Below, piece by piece: positions 5,913-6,168 of a stretch of DNA of 6,168 nucleotides. The DNA lies in the NCBI GenBank assembly GCA_900766125.1, contig CAAFUD010000154.1, positions 1 to 6,168 on the forward strand. Reading direction: 5' to 3'. The notes under the pieces were generated by a model that worked only from the letters and a program-made list of their open reading frames with translations, did no database searches and was not told the origin of the DNA. The position numbers and the translations under genes are program-made. Position 1 is the stretch's first letter; each line of letters begins with the position of its first letter. This DNA is from an uncultured Veillonella sp. GTDB lineage: Bacteria > Bacillota > Negativicutes > Veillonellales > Veillonellaceae.

Positions 5913-6168
5913 TTATTTTGTAACAACTTTAAGATCTACAGGGATTTTAGCTTCTACAGCTTCGCCTTTGATAACTTTTTGAGCTGTATCGATAGCGATT
6001 TTACCCATTTGGTCTGGTTGTTGAGCAATTGTTGCAGCCAATGTGCCGTCTTTAACGGCTTTGTCTGCATCAGCAGTACCGTCAAAGCCTACGATGAAGA
6101 TTGTTTTGCCTGCGGATTTAGCTGCTTGAATAGCGCCCAATGCCATTTCGTCGTTATGAGCGAAGATC
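5913..6168 (-). CDS. rbsB: Ribose-type ABC transporter substrate-binding protein RbsB, C-terminal part
   Basis: This is the C-terminal 84 residues of a periplasmic-binding-protein type 1 sugar receptor. The frame is open through the right edge, where the codons read IFAHNDEMALGAIQAA, so the ATG at 6146 is internal methionine and not a start. The fragment continues with FIVGFDGTADADKAV and TIAQQPDQMGKIA. The N of HNDEM, the D of GFDGT and the first Q of AQQP correspond to the ribose-contacting residues Asn190, Asp215 and Gln235 of E. coli RbsB as I recall them, which favours ribose as ligand. The rest of the gene, including signal peptide and probably the rbsA/rbsC transporter genes, lies outside. 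A strong terminator follows the stop. Xylose- or allose-type relatives are possible but less likely. Confidence 0.9.
   Translation of the reverse strand, partial: IFAHNDEMALGAIQAAKSAGKTIFIVGFDGTADADKAVKDGTLAATIAQQPDQMGKIAIDTAQKVIKGEAVEAKIPVDLKVVTK

Noticed and set aside
6144..6146. ATG on the - strand as a start of a 77-residue protein.
   Set aside because: The frame stays open to the window edge and encodes the conserved HNDEM segment of ribose-binding proteins, so this methionine is internal.

Overview
The window looks like bacterial chromosome from a low-to-moderate GC, Firmicutes-type organism. GAGGT-type Shine-Dalgarno sites, the use of GTG as well as ATG starts, and the codon style of the transporter genes would suit Negativicutes such as Veillonella. 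That assignment is an impression from protein and codon style, not a database match.

Positions 2-3202 (+ strand) hold a compact operon for a polar amino acid ABC importer. It contains the C-terminal half of a solute-binding protein, a terminator-like hairpin, two HisM-type permeases, an ATPase that overlaps the second permease by 4 bases, and a GNAT acetyltransferase 12 bases downstream. Subunit lengths (238, 238 and 257 aa) and the adjacent acetyltransferase recall the cystine/sulfur-compound importer TcyLMN with YtmI/SnaA of Bacillus subtilis. The substrate cannot be proved from sequence alone.

Positions 3203-5850 hold an AT-rich two-gene cassette that reads as a type II restriction-modification system. 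A putative PD-(D/E)XK endonuclease (+, 3343-4383) and a C5-cytosine methyltransferase (-, 4363-5748) converge tail to tail and overlap by 21 bases. The methyltransferase has an extra N-terminal helix-turn-helix of the excisionase/MerR type. Its promoter carries two 14-bp TTCG-N6-CGAA inverted repeats centred 30 bp apart, one between the -35 and -10 boxes and one in the early leader. The HTH and the paired operators together suggest that the methyltransferase represses its own gene. The endonuclease gene is preceded by a strong hairpin just upstream of its ribosome binding site. That hairpin may end the upstream operon, or it may limit endonuclease expression. Sampled 60-base lines are about 28-30% GC in the cassette and about 45-52% in the flanking genes, which fits acquisition by transfer.

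Positions 5856-6168 hold a strong terminator and the C-terminal end of a ribose-type periplasmic binding protein (RbsB) on the - strand. The cassette therefore sits between two ordinary transport loci. No tRNA, rRNA, CRISPR array, insertion sequence or integrase gene is visible. No gene-free stretch exceeds 300 bases: the longest are 3203-3342 and 5749-5912, both described as regulatory regions.
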